This document shows positions 1-6,561 of a stretch of 7,872 bases of DNA, in pieces. This DNA comes from JAHIEZ01 sp964598275 (GTDB lineage: Bacteria > Patescibacteriota > Microgenomatia > UBA12405). Each line of letters begins with the position of its first letter. The stretch's first letter is position 1. Under the pieces are notes generated by a model that ran no database searches, had not been told where the DNA came from, and worked only from the letters and a program-made list of their open reading frames with translations. The position numbers and the translations under genes were made by a program. Where the stretch lies: assembly GCA_964598275.1 (NCBI GenBank), contig CAZRAZ010000032.1:1-7872 (forward strand). Reading direction: 5' to 3'.

Positions 1-2666
1 TTTAAGCCTTGTTTTTGGCGTAAGGTTTGAATGTTTCTGACTAAAAGCCGGGCATTGCCTTCGACTTTGAGTTTGGGAGTGAGGCGAGTGTTTAATTTTA
101 GTTTTGGAGTTGGACCGGGAGTGGTGTAGGCAACTTTTTTGACGTTTAGTTCATTTTTGATGATATCTTCGAGCTTGCCGGAAAGAGTCTGGTGACTGAT
201 GCTGGCAGATTGAAGTGGCTGTCTGCTGGCAATCCCCTTTTTGTTGCGGATCATATTGCCTTGTTCGCAAAGATTCTTAACTAAATTCATTTGAGAAAAT
301 AAGCGATAATTGATTTTGTTAACTTTGGGATAATTGGTAAGGTGGATTGATTGTTTGGCTTTGGGAAAAAAGGGCAGATAAAGATCAAGCCAGAGTTGTT
401 CGCTGGTGAAAGGAATGATGGGTGCGGTGGTTTGAGCAAATTGTATTAAAACTTGCCAGAGAGTTTGCAGAGCTTCTTGTTGACCGCCAACAAAGCGATC
501 ACGGGATTGACGGATATACCAACGAGAAAGATCTTCAATAAAAGGTTGGATTAGACGAGTGGCTTTTGGGATGTTGTAATCTTCGAGAGCCTTGGCAAGT
601 TTTTGGGTCAATTGGCTGGTTTTGGCTATGATCCAGGAATCGAGGACGTTGTCGGATTCAAGGGCGGATTTTTGGGGTGACCAATGGTGTAAGTTGGCGT
701 AGGTAACCAGATATTTGTAGCAATTGTAAAGAGGCAGAAGGATGGTTTGGACTTTTTTACTAATTTCTTTTTCGTCGATATTGATATTTTCACCCAGCAT
801 AACCACACTTTCCATAAAATAGAGGCGGAGGGCGTCACCGCCATATTTTTGGATAATTGATTTTGGGTCGGGATAGTTTTTGAAAAGTTTGCTCATTTTT
901 CGACCATCGGTGCCCATAATGACACCGGTGACAATGCAGTTTTGAAAAGCAGCCTTGCCAAAAAGGGCGTTACTTAAAACGTGGAGAGTGTAAAACCAAC
1001 CGCGAGTTTGAGCGATATATTCGACGATGTAATCGGCCGGAAATTCGTGATCGAATTTGGTTTTATTTTCGAAGGGATAGTGGTTTTGAGCATAAGGCAT
1101 GGAACCTGATTCAAACCAGCAATCGAGGACTTCGGGAACCCGGTGGACGGTTTTACCACACTGACTGCATCTGACGGTAACTTTGTCGATGTCGGGTTTG
1201 TGAAGATTGGTAATTTTCTGACCGGATTTTTGTTCTAAAGCTTTGATTGATTCGGGGACAAAACGCCAACCGCAAGAACATTCCCAAACAGGAATGGGAG
1301 AAGCCCAGAAACGGGAACGGGAAAGACACCAGTGAGGAGCACTTTTTAGACCTTGGCGAAAACGGCTGTTTTGAATGTGTTTGGGCATCCAATTGATATC
1401 TTGGTTAGTGGCAAGCATGGATCGGCGGACTTTGTCGATATCTAAATACCAAGCCTCCTGACCTTTATAGATTAAGGGAGTATCGCAACGATAACAAAAA
1501 GGATAGCTATGAGTAATGATCTCTGTTTTTAGGAGCAGGTTTCTTTGTTTTAGTTCGTCTATGATTTTGGTATCGGCTTTTTTGACGAAAAGTCCGGCAA
1601 AAGGAGTGACCTTGGCAATAATTTTGCCTTCTTCATCGATGTGGTCGATAACGGATAAGTTTTGTTTTTGACCCAAGAGAGCGTCTTCTTCGCCAAAACC
1701 GGGAGCGATGTGAACGACACCGCTACCGTCTTTGCCGGAAACCAGATCACCGTGGTAGATTTTGTAATCGTGTTTTGAAACGGGAAAAAAGTTATAGAGG
1801 GCTTGGTAGCTAAGACCAATTAATTTTTTGCCAAGAAACTGGTCGATAGTTTTGGTTTTGGGACCGAAGACGGCAGAAAGTCGGCTTTTGGCTAAAATTA
1901 AATGTTGCCCAAGGTGGTTGACGGTGACATATGTTTGTTTTTGGTCGACGGCAAGAGCTAAATTGGCCGGTAAAGTCCAGGGAGTGGTGGTCCAGGCCAG
2001 TAAAAAACGACCATCTTTGAGTTTAAACTTGATGTAAACAGAGGTGTCTTGGACGTCTTTGTAGGAATTGTCCATAGCAATTTCGAAGTTGGAGAGAGGA
2101 GTGGAACAGCGGGGGCAAAAAAGCGAAGTACGACGACCTTTGTAAATTAGGCCCTTTTTATACAATTTCGCAAAGACCCACATGACGCTTTCCATGTAGA
2201 GCAAATCCATGGTTTTGTAGGCATTTTTTAGATCGACCCAGCGGCCAATGTGGTCGATGTACCAGGGCCATTCTTCGGAAACGTTTTTGACGTAGGTATA
2301 ACACTCTGAAATGTAGCGGTCGACGCCGATTTTTTCGATATCTTTTTTGGATTTTAGACCAAGTTTTTCTTCAACTTTGTTTTCGGTGGGTAGGCCGTGA
2401 CAGTCCCAGCCCCAGACGCGTTCGACTCTTCGACCTTTCATGGTCCAGTAGCGGGGAATGACGTCTTTGGCAATACTGGGTAGAAGGGTACCGTGGTGGG
2501 GTGTACCGGTGATAAAAGGCGGGCCGTCGTAAAAGGTATAGGTGTTGTCGGCCGGCCGGGAGCTGATTGATTTTTCAAAAATTTTGTTTTTTTTCCAAAA
2601 AGCGATGGTGTTTTCTTCTTGAGCCGGAAAATTAGGCTGGGGATCGGCCGGTTTGAATTTAGGCAT
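1..2666 (-). CDS. ileS: Isoleucyl-tRNA synthetase, type II-like, 3' end cut by window edge
   Basis: Charges tRNA-Ile with isoleucine in the cytoplasm and hydrolyses mischarged valine. One frame stays open for 888 codons from the ATG at 2666 to the window edge. Visible landmarks are the HIGH-box equivalent HHGT (residues 57-60), GWDCHGLP (from residue 86), the CP1 editing motif WTTTPWTLP (from residue 225), editing-site GFGEED ending at D328, cysteine pairs C463/C465 and C500/C503 that could bind zinc, and the KMSKS loop as KMSKL (590-594). These are followed by a helical anticodon-binding domain with DLSRWYIRQSRDRF. The last visible residues match the C-terminal segment of the long, eukaryotic-like class, so I estimate that only a few dozen residues are missing. 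Type II enzymes are commonly mupirocin-insensitive; applying that here is inference. The start is the ATG; an in-frame GTG lies five codons upstream. No Shine-Dalgarno sequence is visible. The gene follows ftsZ on the same strand after 106 bases and probably has its own promoter. Confidence 0.96.
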   Translation of the reverse strand, partial: MPKFKPADPQPNFPAQEENTIAFWKKNKIFEKSISSRPADNTYTFYDGPPFITGTPHHGTLLPSIAKDVIPRYWTMKGRRVERVWGWDCHGLPTENKVEEKLGLKSKKDIEKIGVDRYISECYTYVKNVSEEWPWYIDHIGRWVDLKNAYKTMDLLYMESVMWVFAKLYKKGLIYKGRRTSLFCPRCSTPLSNFEIAMDNSYKDVQDTSVYIKFKLKDGRFLLAWTTTPWTLPANLALAVDQKQTYVTVNHLGQHLILAKSRLSAVFGPKTKTIDQFLGKKLIGLSYQALYNFFPVSKHDYKIYHGDLVSGKDGSGVVHIAPGFGEEDALLGQKQNLSVIDHIDEEGKIIAKVTPFAGLFVKKADTKIIDELKQRNLLLKTEIITHSYPFCYRCDTPLIYKGQEAWYLDIDKVRRSMLATNQDINWMPKHIQNSRFRQGLKSAPHWCLSRSRFWASPIPVWECSCGWRFVPESIKALEQKSGQKITNLHKPDIDKVTVRCSQCGKTVHRVPEVLDCWFESGSMPYAQNHYPFENKTKFDHEFPADYIVEYIAQTRGWFYTLHVLSNALFGKAAFQNCIVTGVIMGTDGRKMSKLFKNYPDPKSIIQKYGGDALRLYFMESVVMLGENINIDEKEISKKVQTILLPLYNCYKYLVTYANLHHWSPQKSALESDNVLDSWIIAKTSQLTQKLAKALEDYNIPKATRLIQPFIEDLSRWYIRQSRDRFVGGQQEALQTLWQVLIQFAQTTAPIIPFTSEQLWLDLYLPFFPKAKQSIHLTNYPKVNKINYRLFSQMNLVKNLCEQGNMIRNKKGIASRQPLQSASISHQTLSGKLEDIIKNELNVKKVAYTTPGPTPKLKLNTRLTPKLKVEGNARLLVRNIQTLRQKQGL

Positions 2667-2671
2667 GAATG

Positions 2672-2680
2672 ATTTTATCA
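2672..2680 (-). promoter_or_regulatory. Possible extended -10 promoter element of ileS
   Basis: Read on the minus strand the site is TGATAAAAT, which fits an extended -10 (TGnTATAAT) with one mismatch in the hexamer. Only five bases separate it from the ileS ATG. Transcription would therefore start at or very near the A of the start codon, giving a leaderless mRNA, consistent with the absence of a Shine-Dalgarno sequence. No convincing -35 box is found at the usual distance. Such hexamers occur by chance in AT-rich DNA, so this is a suggestion only. Confidence 0.3.
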
Positions 2681-2692
2681 CGGTTGGTAATC

Positions 2693-2709
2693 ACACTCCG
2701 GAGGAGTGT
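2693..2709. repeat. Perfect inverted repeat, 7-bp arms with 3-base loop
   Basis: The arms ACACTCC (2693-2699) and GGAGTGT (2703-2709) are exact reverse complements around a GGA spacer, so either strand can form a compact hairpin. In the minus-strand transcript it lies 26 bases upstream of the ileS start. No T-run follows it on the minus strand, so it is not a standard intrinsic terminator. It could be an operator, an mRNA stability element or one copy of a small dispersed repeat. Confidence 0.7.
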
Positions 2710-2762
2710 AAAATATCAATCACACCATCCGGGGAGTCCTTTCAGGCCACCCCGGAGGAGTG
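2694..2762. repeat. Two direct copies of a 15-base self-complementary unit in the ftsZ-ileS spacer
   Basis: On the plus strand, CACTCCGGAGGAGTG (2694-2708) and CACCCCGGAGGAGTG (2748-2762) differ at a single base. Both are self-complementary; the second needs one G-U pair in the minus-strand transcript. A weaker related unit, with TCCGGGGAGTCC at 2728-2739, lies between them. This GC-rich block contrasts with the more AT-rich surroundings. The copies could be a regulatory site, a terminator cluster or members of a genome-wide small repeat family. Confidence 0.65.
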
Positions 2763-2766
2763 ATGG
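2725..2766 (-). terminator. Possible ftsZ transcription terminator or 3'-end hairpin
   Basis: The core stem pairs TCCGGGG (2728-2734) with CCCCGGA (2750-2756). Inside it CCT (2738-2740) pairs with AGG (2744-2746) around a TTC loop, and an alternative outer stem pairs CCATC (2725-2729) with GATGG (2762-2766). It begins seven bases after the ftsZ stop codon, the right place for the end of the division operon. The minus strand after the stem reads ATGGTGTGATTGATATTTTAC, where the only T-run is short and displaced. This is therefore a non-canonical terminator at best, or a 3'-end stabiliser. Confidence 0.35.
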
Positions 2767-2772
2767 AACTTT

Positions 2773-3912
2773 TTATTTTTTTCTTAAGAAGGTGGGGATG
2801 TCTAATTCGTCGACGATGTCGATGCCTTCGGGTAGAGGTTGATTGTTTAGTAATTTTTTGAGCCGTTTTGATTTAAACGGTCTAATGGGTTTTAGCAGAC
2901 CGGAGATGGAATTTACTTTTTGATCGAAATCAATTTTAGGAGCTGGTTTTTGATTGGGATCAAAGCCGGTGGCGATAAGGATAATTTTAATGGATCCTTC
3001 CATAGAGGGATCAATATTGGTGCCAAAGATAATGTTGGCGTCAGGGGCGGTGTATTTGGTGATGGTTTGGGCAGATTCTTCGATTTCGGCCATGGTTAAA
3101 TCATTGCCGCCGGTGATGTTTAGTAAAACTCCTCTGGCGCCGTTGATATCAACTTCGATTAAGGGAGAGTAAATGGCTTTTTCGACGGCTTTTTTGGCAC
3201 GGTCTTCGCCTTTGGCCTCCCCTACTCCCATTAAAGCCGATCCGGCATTGCTCATAATCGATTTGATATCGGCAAAGTCAAGGTTGATCAGGCCCGGTTT
3301 GGTAATTAAATCGGCGATGGCTCGGGTGCCCTGGGAAAGAACCGAGTCGGCAATTCTAAAAGCTTCGACCAGGGTAGCTTTGGAATTGACCACGTCCATG
3401 ATCTTTTGGTTGGGGATAACTACCAAGGTGTCAACAAAGTCTTTGAGTTGAGAAATGCCCTCGAGAGCGTTGCTCATCCGTCTGGTACCTTCGAAGGTGA
3501 AGGGTTTGGTGACGGCGGCAATGGTTAAGATGCCAAATTCTTTTTTGGCGATTTTGGCAATGATGGGAGCGGCACCGGTACAGGTGCCGCCACCCATGCC
3601 ACCGGTAAGGAAAATCATGTCGGTATCTTGAAGTACTTCTCTAATGCGGTCTTGGGATTCTTCGGCGGCAAGGCGTCCTGTTTGAGGGTTACCACCGGCG
3701 CCTAGACCTTTGGTTAGTTTTTCACCGATTTGGATTTTTATGGTAGATTGGGAATTTAAGAGTGCTTGAGAATCGGTATTGATAGAGACAAAATCGACTC
3801 CTTTGATTTTGCCTTCCTCAATCATGGAGTTAATGGCGTTGCCGCCACCACCACCGATGCCGATGACTTTGATTTTGGCAAATTGGCCTGAAAGAGTTTT
3901 GATGAGAGCCAT
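2773..3912 (-). CDS. ftsZ: Cell division protein FtsZ
   Basis: Tubulin-like GTPase that polymerises into the cytoplasmic Z-ring and recruits the divisome. The protein has 379 residues, a usual length. The nucleotide-binding loop VIGIGGGGGNAIN starts near residue 16, and the T7 catalytic loop NLDFAD (210-215) keeps both aspartates. A short linker follows (about 322-368), then the conserved C-terminal peptide LDIPTFLRKK (370-379), the docking site for FtsA and other partners. The tubulin signature, normally GGGTGTG, reads GGGTCTG (107-113) because residue 111 is a cysteine codon TGT where GGT is expected. The ATG is one base after the ftsA stop, so translation is probably coupled to ftsA; no Shine-Dalgarno sequence is visible. 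Family assignment is certain; the effect of the cysteine is unknown. Confidence 0.98.
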   Translation of the reverse strand: MALIKTLSGQFAKIKVIGIGGGGGNAINSMIEEGKIKGVDFVSINTDSQALLNSQSTIKIQIGEKLTKGLGAGGNPQTGRLAAEESQDRIREVLQDTDMIFLTGGMGGGTCTGAAPIIAKIAKKEFGILTIAAVTKPFTFEGTRRMSNALEGISQLKDFVDTLVVIPNQKIMDVVNSKATLVEAFRIADSVLSQGTRAIADLITKPGLINLDFADIKSIMSNAGSALMGVGEAKGEDRAKKAVEKAIYSPLIEVDINGARGVLLNITGGNDLTMAEIEESAQTITKYTAPDANIIFGTNIDPSMEGSIKIILIATGFDPNQKPAPKIDFDQKVNSISGLLKPIRPFKSKRLKKLLNNQPLPEGIDIVDELDIPTFLRKK

Positions 3913-3913
3913 T

Positions 3914-5155
3914 TTAGGGAAGTAGAGGTTGAAGCAGTTTTTTTAAACGAGCCCCAAAACCACCGAAAGATATTTTTTGGGGTTTTTTTAGAGTATCACC
4001 TTCTTGGTTTTGGGCATAAACTAAAAGACCAACAGAGCTAGCGTGAGAAGGATTTAAAATGTTGTCGACTATACCACCAACCTTGGCCGGTTTGGCTAGC
4101 CTTAGAGGAAGAGGAATAATTTTGCTGCAGGTTTCTTGACAGTCAATAGTAAGGCTGGCGCCGCCGGTTAGTACAATACCCGAAGGAATGCTGTTTTTAA
4201 ATCCGCTTTCTTCAATCTCGTCTAAAACTAGAGTAAAAATTTCTTCCAGTCGGGGTTTGATGATGCCAGTAACGGCAGTTTGAAGGGATATTTTTCGGTT
4301 ATCGTCATCTTTGAAGCCAAGTTGATTTAGACTGATATCTTCGGCAAAATTTTTGTTTTTTAGTAGTTTGCTTAAGCCCAATTTTACTTTTTGGGCATCG
4401 AGGATGGAAAGTCTTAAACCGATGGCCAGATCGTTAGTGACAAAATCTCCGCCAACGGGAATGGTAGAGCAAAAAACCGGTGAGTTTTGGAAAAATATGG
4501 TAAGACTGGTAATGGTGCCACCAATGTCGACCAGGGCTACTCCAAGTTCTTTTTCGGTTTCGCTAAGACAGGCGGCGGCGGCGCTTAAACCCGAATAGCA
4601 AAGTTTACTAATATTGATGCCAATTTCTTGAAAGCATTTTTTTAGATTTTTTAGAGCGGGAGTGGAGGCAAGGATAAGGTGTGATTCGACTTCGAGACGG
4701 ACACCGTTCATGCCGACGGGGTCAGTAATTCCTTCTTGGTTGTCGACAGTGAAAGTTCGGGGAATGACATGGATAATTTCTTTACCTTCGGGTAGGGTGA
4801 TGGTTTTGCTGGCGGCAATGACCCGGTCGATGTCGTTTTGTTCTATTTCTCCACTGGGATTACTGATGGCAATGACGGCTTTTGAGTTGAGAGATTCAAT
4901 TTGGGGAGTGGCGATGGAAACAAAGACGTCGTTGATTTGGAAACCAGCCATTCTTTCGGCCGATTCGATACTCTGGGTGAGGGTAGAGGCGGCTTTTTCC
5001 AAATCGATGATTTGGCCTTTTCTGAAACCAAGTGAGTCAACGGAAGAGACAGCGACAATATTGTGTTTATCTTCGTTTTCAAAATACTGGCCAATAATGG
5101 TAGTGATTTTGGATGAACCAATGTCGATGCCTTTAATTATTTTTGAGTGTTGCAT
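3914..5155 (-). CDS. ftsA: Cell division protein FtsA
   Basis: Actin-fold ATPase that tethers FtsZ filaments to the membrane and links the ring to septal wall synthesis. With the ATG at 5155 it has 413 residues. Phosphate-1 loop GIDIGSSK is at 9-16, and the SHS2 (1C) domain characteristic of FtsA lies at roughly 78-155. Phosphate-2 loop VDIGGT is near 209-214 and the adenosine loop GIVLTGGAS near 326-334. The C-terminal segment SFGGFGARLKKLLQPLLP is the amphipathic membrane-targeting helix. The frame extends upstream to a TTG at 5179, but the ATG gives the typical FtsA N-terminus and a shorter overlap (23 bases) with ftsQ. Neither start has a recognisable Shine-Dalgarno sequence, so coupling to ftsQ translation is likely. 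It is followed after one base by ftsZ, the classic pairing. Confidence 0.97.
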   Translation of the reverse strand: MQHSKIIKGIDIGSSKITTIIGQYFENEDKHNIVAVSSVDSLGFRKGQIIDLEKAASTLTQSIESAERMAGFQINDVFVSIATPQIESLNSKAVIAISNPSGEIEQNDIDRVIAASKTITLPEGKEIIHVIPRTFTVDNQEGITDPVGMNGVRLEVESHLILASTPALKNLKKCFQEIGINISKLCYSGLSAAAACLSETEKELGVALVDIGGTITSLTIFFQNSPVFCSTIPVGGDFVTNDLAIGLRLSILDAQKVKLGLSKLLKNKNFAEDISLNQLGFKDDDNRKISLQTAVTGIIKPRLEEIFTLVLDEIEESGFKNSIPSGIVLTGGASLTIDCQETCSKIIPLPLRLAKPAKVGGIVDNILNPSHASSVGLLVYAQNQEGDTLKKPQKISFGGFGARLKKLLQPLLP

Positions 5156-5531
5156 AAGGATGCTGACTGTTGAGATCAATCAGACTGATATCTTTACCTC
5201 GTATTTTAGCTGTTTTAAAAATTTGTTGCAAAATGCCAATTTGCCAATAGGGATCTTTGCTTTGAGAAAGAATGACCTGGCAGTTTTGGATATAAAATTC
5301 GACTTCTTGATTAAAATCTCTAAGTTCTAGATGGCCGACTTCTATTTGACCGATGTTAAGGGCATGTTTTAAGCGGGAGAGAAAAATATTTTTGTCGGAA
5401 TGGGGATTTATTTTTGGTTTTAGACTGACAATTTGGAATAAAGAAAAAATAATAAGGAGAAGAACCAAAAAAGAAAAGATGATTTTTTTAGACAAGTTGG
5501 TGGATAAGTTGTAATATTTTTTGATTGTCAA
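5133..5531 (-). CDS. ftsQ: Minimal FtsQ/DivIB-like bitopic division protein
   Basis: Probably the FtsQ counterpart, a single-pass inner membrane protein that connects FtsA/FtsZ to the extracytoplasmic divisome. The 132 residues comprise a short basic cytoplasmic tail, one hydrophobic helix at about 17-36, and an outside domain of about 95 residues. That domain ends in ISLIDLNSQHPYATLK, which resembles the last strands of the FtsQ beta domain (typically iDLR...v). There is no room for the POTRA domain; typical FtsQ proteins have about 250 residues or more. The call rests on topology, the C-terminal similarity and position directly before ftsA. The only starts are TTG codons: 5531 gives a 44-base overlap with murG, while TTG at 5495 would give 120 residues and an 8-base overlap. 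The upstream frame is closed by a TAA just before 5531. A functional protein is likely because the frame lies intact between two overlapping genes. Confidence 0.72.
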   Translation of the reverse strand: MTIKKYYNLSTNLSKKIIFSFLVLLLIIFSLFQIVSLKPKINPHSDKNIFLSRLKHALNIGQIEVGHLELRDFNQEVEFYIQNCQVILSQSKDPYWQIGILQQIFKTAKIRGKDISLIDLNSQHPYATLKNN

Positions 5532-6543
5532 CTTTTTTTATGGTAAATGAGGATGGTGGCTTTTGGTGAGTTATCTTTTTTAGTAAAAGACGGGGGGTAA
5601 GTTTTTCTTGGGGAATAATGATGGTTTGAGGTAGGTGTTTTTTGACCCAAAGGGCATTTTTTATTTGTTCGTTTTGCCGGCTTTGGGGCAGAGGGACAAG
5701 AATGGCATTTTTTTTGAGGGCAACTATTTCTTGACAGGTGTTAGCTCCGGCGCGACTGATGATCAAAGAAGCTTCGTTTAGAACCCAGCCAATGTCGTCT
5801 TGATTAACATAGGCGGTGGGATAGTAATGCGGCTTGTTTTTGGTTTTTTTGACAATGGCAGGATAATCGAGGGGGCCGGTGTGATGAATGACGGTAATTT
5901 GGGCGGTAAGTTTGTCCAGCAGAGAGAGGATGGTTTGGTTGATGGTTTTTGCGCCCTGACTGCCGCCGGTGATGTAGATAAAAGGATCGTTGACGTTTTT
6001 GTAATTTTTAGTAGTTTTTTGGTAGATGGCTGATCTTAAAAGATTGCCGGTGATGATAATCTTTTTTGAGAAGAGAAAAGAAAAAAGACCCTTGTCGGGA
6101 GGAAAAGAAAGGGCGATTTTGTTGGCGAAAAGGGAATTTATGATGGTGGCTAGACTAAAAGTTGAAGTTTGTTCGTGGGTGATGGTGGGAATTTTTTGGA
6201 AGCAAGCAGCAATAATGACAGGAACGGAAGTGTAACCGCCAAAAGAAACAACGATAGCGGGATTTATTTTTTTGATCAAGTGATTAGCTTTTTTGATGGC
6301 GGGGATAATTTGAGGAAGAGAAAAAAAGGATTTTAACGGTTGGAAACGGTTGAATTTATTGCTTTTTAGTTGATGAAATCTGATGTTTTGGGGAAGGATG
6401 GTATTTTTGATGTGAGTTTCGCGGGGGTGAAGGTGACTGATGTATTCAATTTGCCATTGGCAGCGGGAATCTTTTTTGAGTTGTTCGATTAATTTTATGG
6501 CTGGAGTGTGATGATTGGTAGTGATGACAATTGTCTTTTTCAT
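5488..6543 (-). CDS. murG: UDP-GlcNAc:undecaprenyl-PP-MurNAc-pentapeptide GlcNAc transferase, divergent N-terminus
   Basis: Peripheral inner-membrane GT-B glycosyltransferase that adds GlcNAc to lipid I to form lipid II, the substrate of FtsW. The 351 residues match the family length. Recognisable motifs are SFGGYTSVP (100-108, second glycine-rich loop), HEQT (123-126, usually HEQN), GNLLR (166-170), ITGGSQGAKTINQ (from 191, third glycine-rich loop), SRAGANTCQEI (263-273, UDP-sugar site with E272) and NEQIKNA (291-297, the Q..NA motif). The first glycine loop, normally GGTGGH.PA, is replaced by ITTNHHTPA (7-15): the histidine and PA remain but the glycines are gone. ATG at 6543 lies 15 bases after the ftsW stop, with AAGG at 6549-6552 as a weak ribosome-binding site. 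The end overlaps ftsQ. MurG is the best call from motifs and position between ftsW and ftsQ. Confidence 0.92.
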   Translation of the reverse strand: MKKTIVITTNHHTPAIKLIEQLKKDSRCQWQIEYISHLHPRETHIKNTILPQNIRFHQLKSNKFNRFQPLKSFFSLPQIIPAIKKANHLIKKINPAIVVSFGGYTSVPVIIAACFQKIPTITHEQTSTFSLATIINSLFANKIALSFPPDKGLFSFLFSKKIIITGNLLRSAIYQKTTKNYKNVNDPFIYITGGSQGAKTINQTILSLLDKLTAQITVIHHTGPLDYPAIVKKTKNKPHYYPTAYVNQDDIGWVLNEASLIISRAGANTCQEIVALKKNAILVPLPQSRQNEQIKNALWVKKHLPQTIIIPQEKLTPRLLLKKITHQKPPSSFTIKKVDNQKILQLIHQLV

Positions 6544-6548
6544 GCTGA

Positions 6549-6561
6549 CCTTAGTATATCA
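6549..6561 (-). promoter_or_regulatory. Weak Shine-Dalgarno and possible -10-like element before murG
   Basis: Between ftsW and murG the minus strand carries AAGG (6552-6549), five bases before the murG ATG. This is the clearest ribosome-binding-site candidate in the window. The bases overlapping the ftsW stop read TGATATACT (6561-6553), an extended -10-like string similar to the one before ileS. An internal promoter here would give a leader of only a few bases. Both readings are weak. Confidence 0.25.

Noticed and set aside
1..2666. Possible frameshifted or broken ileS, because the long frame is not closed inside the window and shorter frames overlap it
   Set aside because: Landmarks along the whole length (HHGT, editing motif, both cysteine pairs, KMSKL, anticodon-binding domain) lie in the same reading frame, with no stop down to base 3. 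It is only cut by the window edge.
2667..2772. T-box leader controlling ileS
   Set aside because: The spacer contains a GGGGTGG string reminiscent of the T-box core, but it is too short, lacks the stem I architecture and the full conserved antiterminator sequence, and has no terminator T-run.
4843..5121. A 92-codon minus-strand frame inside ftsA
   Set aside because: It overlaps the N-terminal third of ftsA in another frame and has low-complexity Ser/Leu/Pro content.
5156..5179. Upstream TTG at 5179 as the ftsA start
   Set aside because: It adds eight residues with no similarity to FtsA, lengthens the overlap with ftsQ and has no ribosome-binding site; the ATG at 5155 gives a typical N-terminus.
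4662..5330. A 222-codon open frame on the plus strand
   Set aside because: It lies antisense to ftsA and ftsQ, has no family resemblance, and arises from the low stop-codon density opposite the C-rich coding strand. The other plus-strand frames are rejected for the same reason.
6559..6561. Reassigned UGA codon (code 25 or 4), as in some candidate phyla
   Set aside because: FtsW ends at this TGA exactly where the family ends, and murG starts shortly after it; the coding regions use TGG for tryptophan and have no internal TGA.
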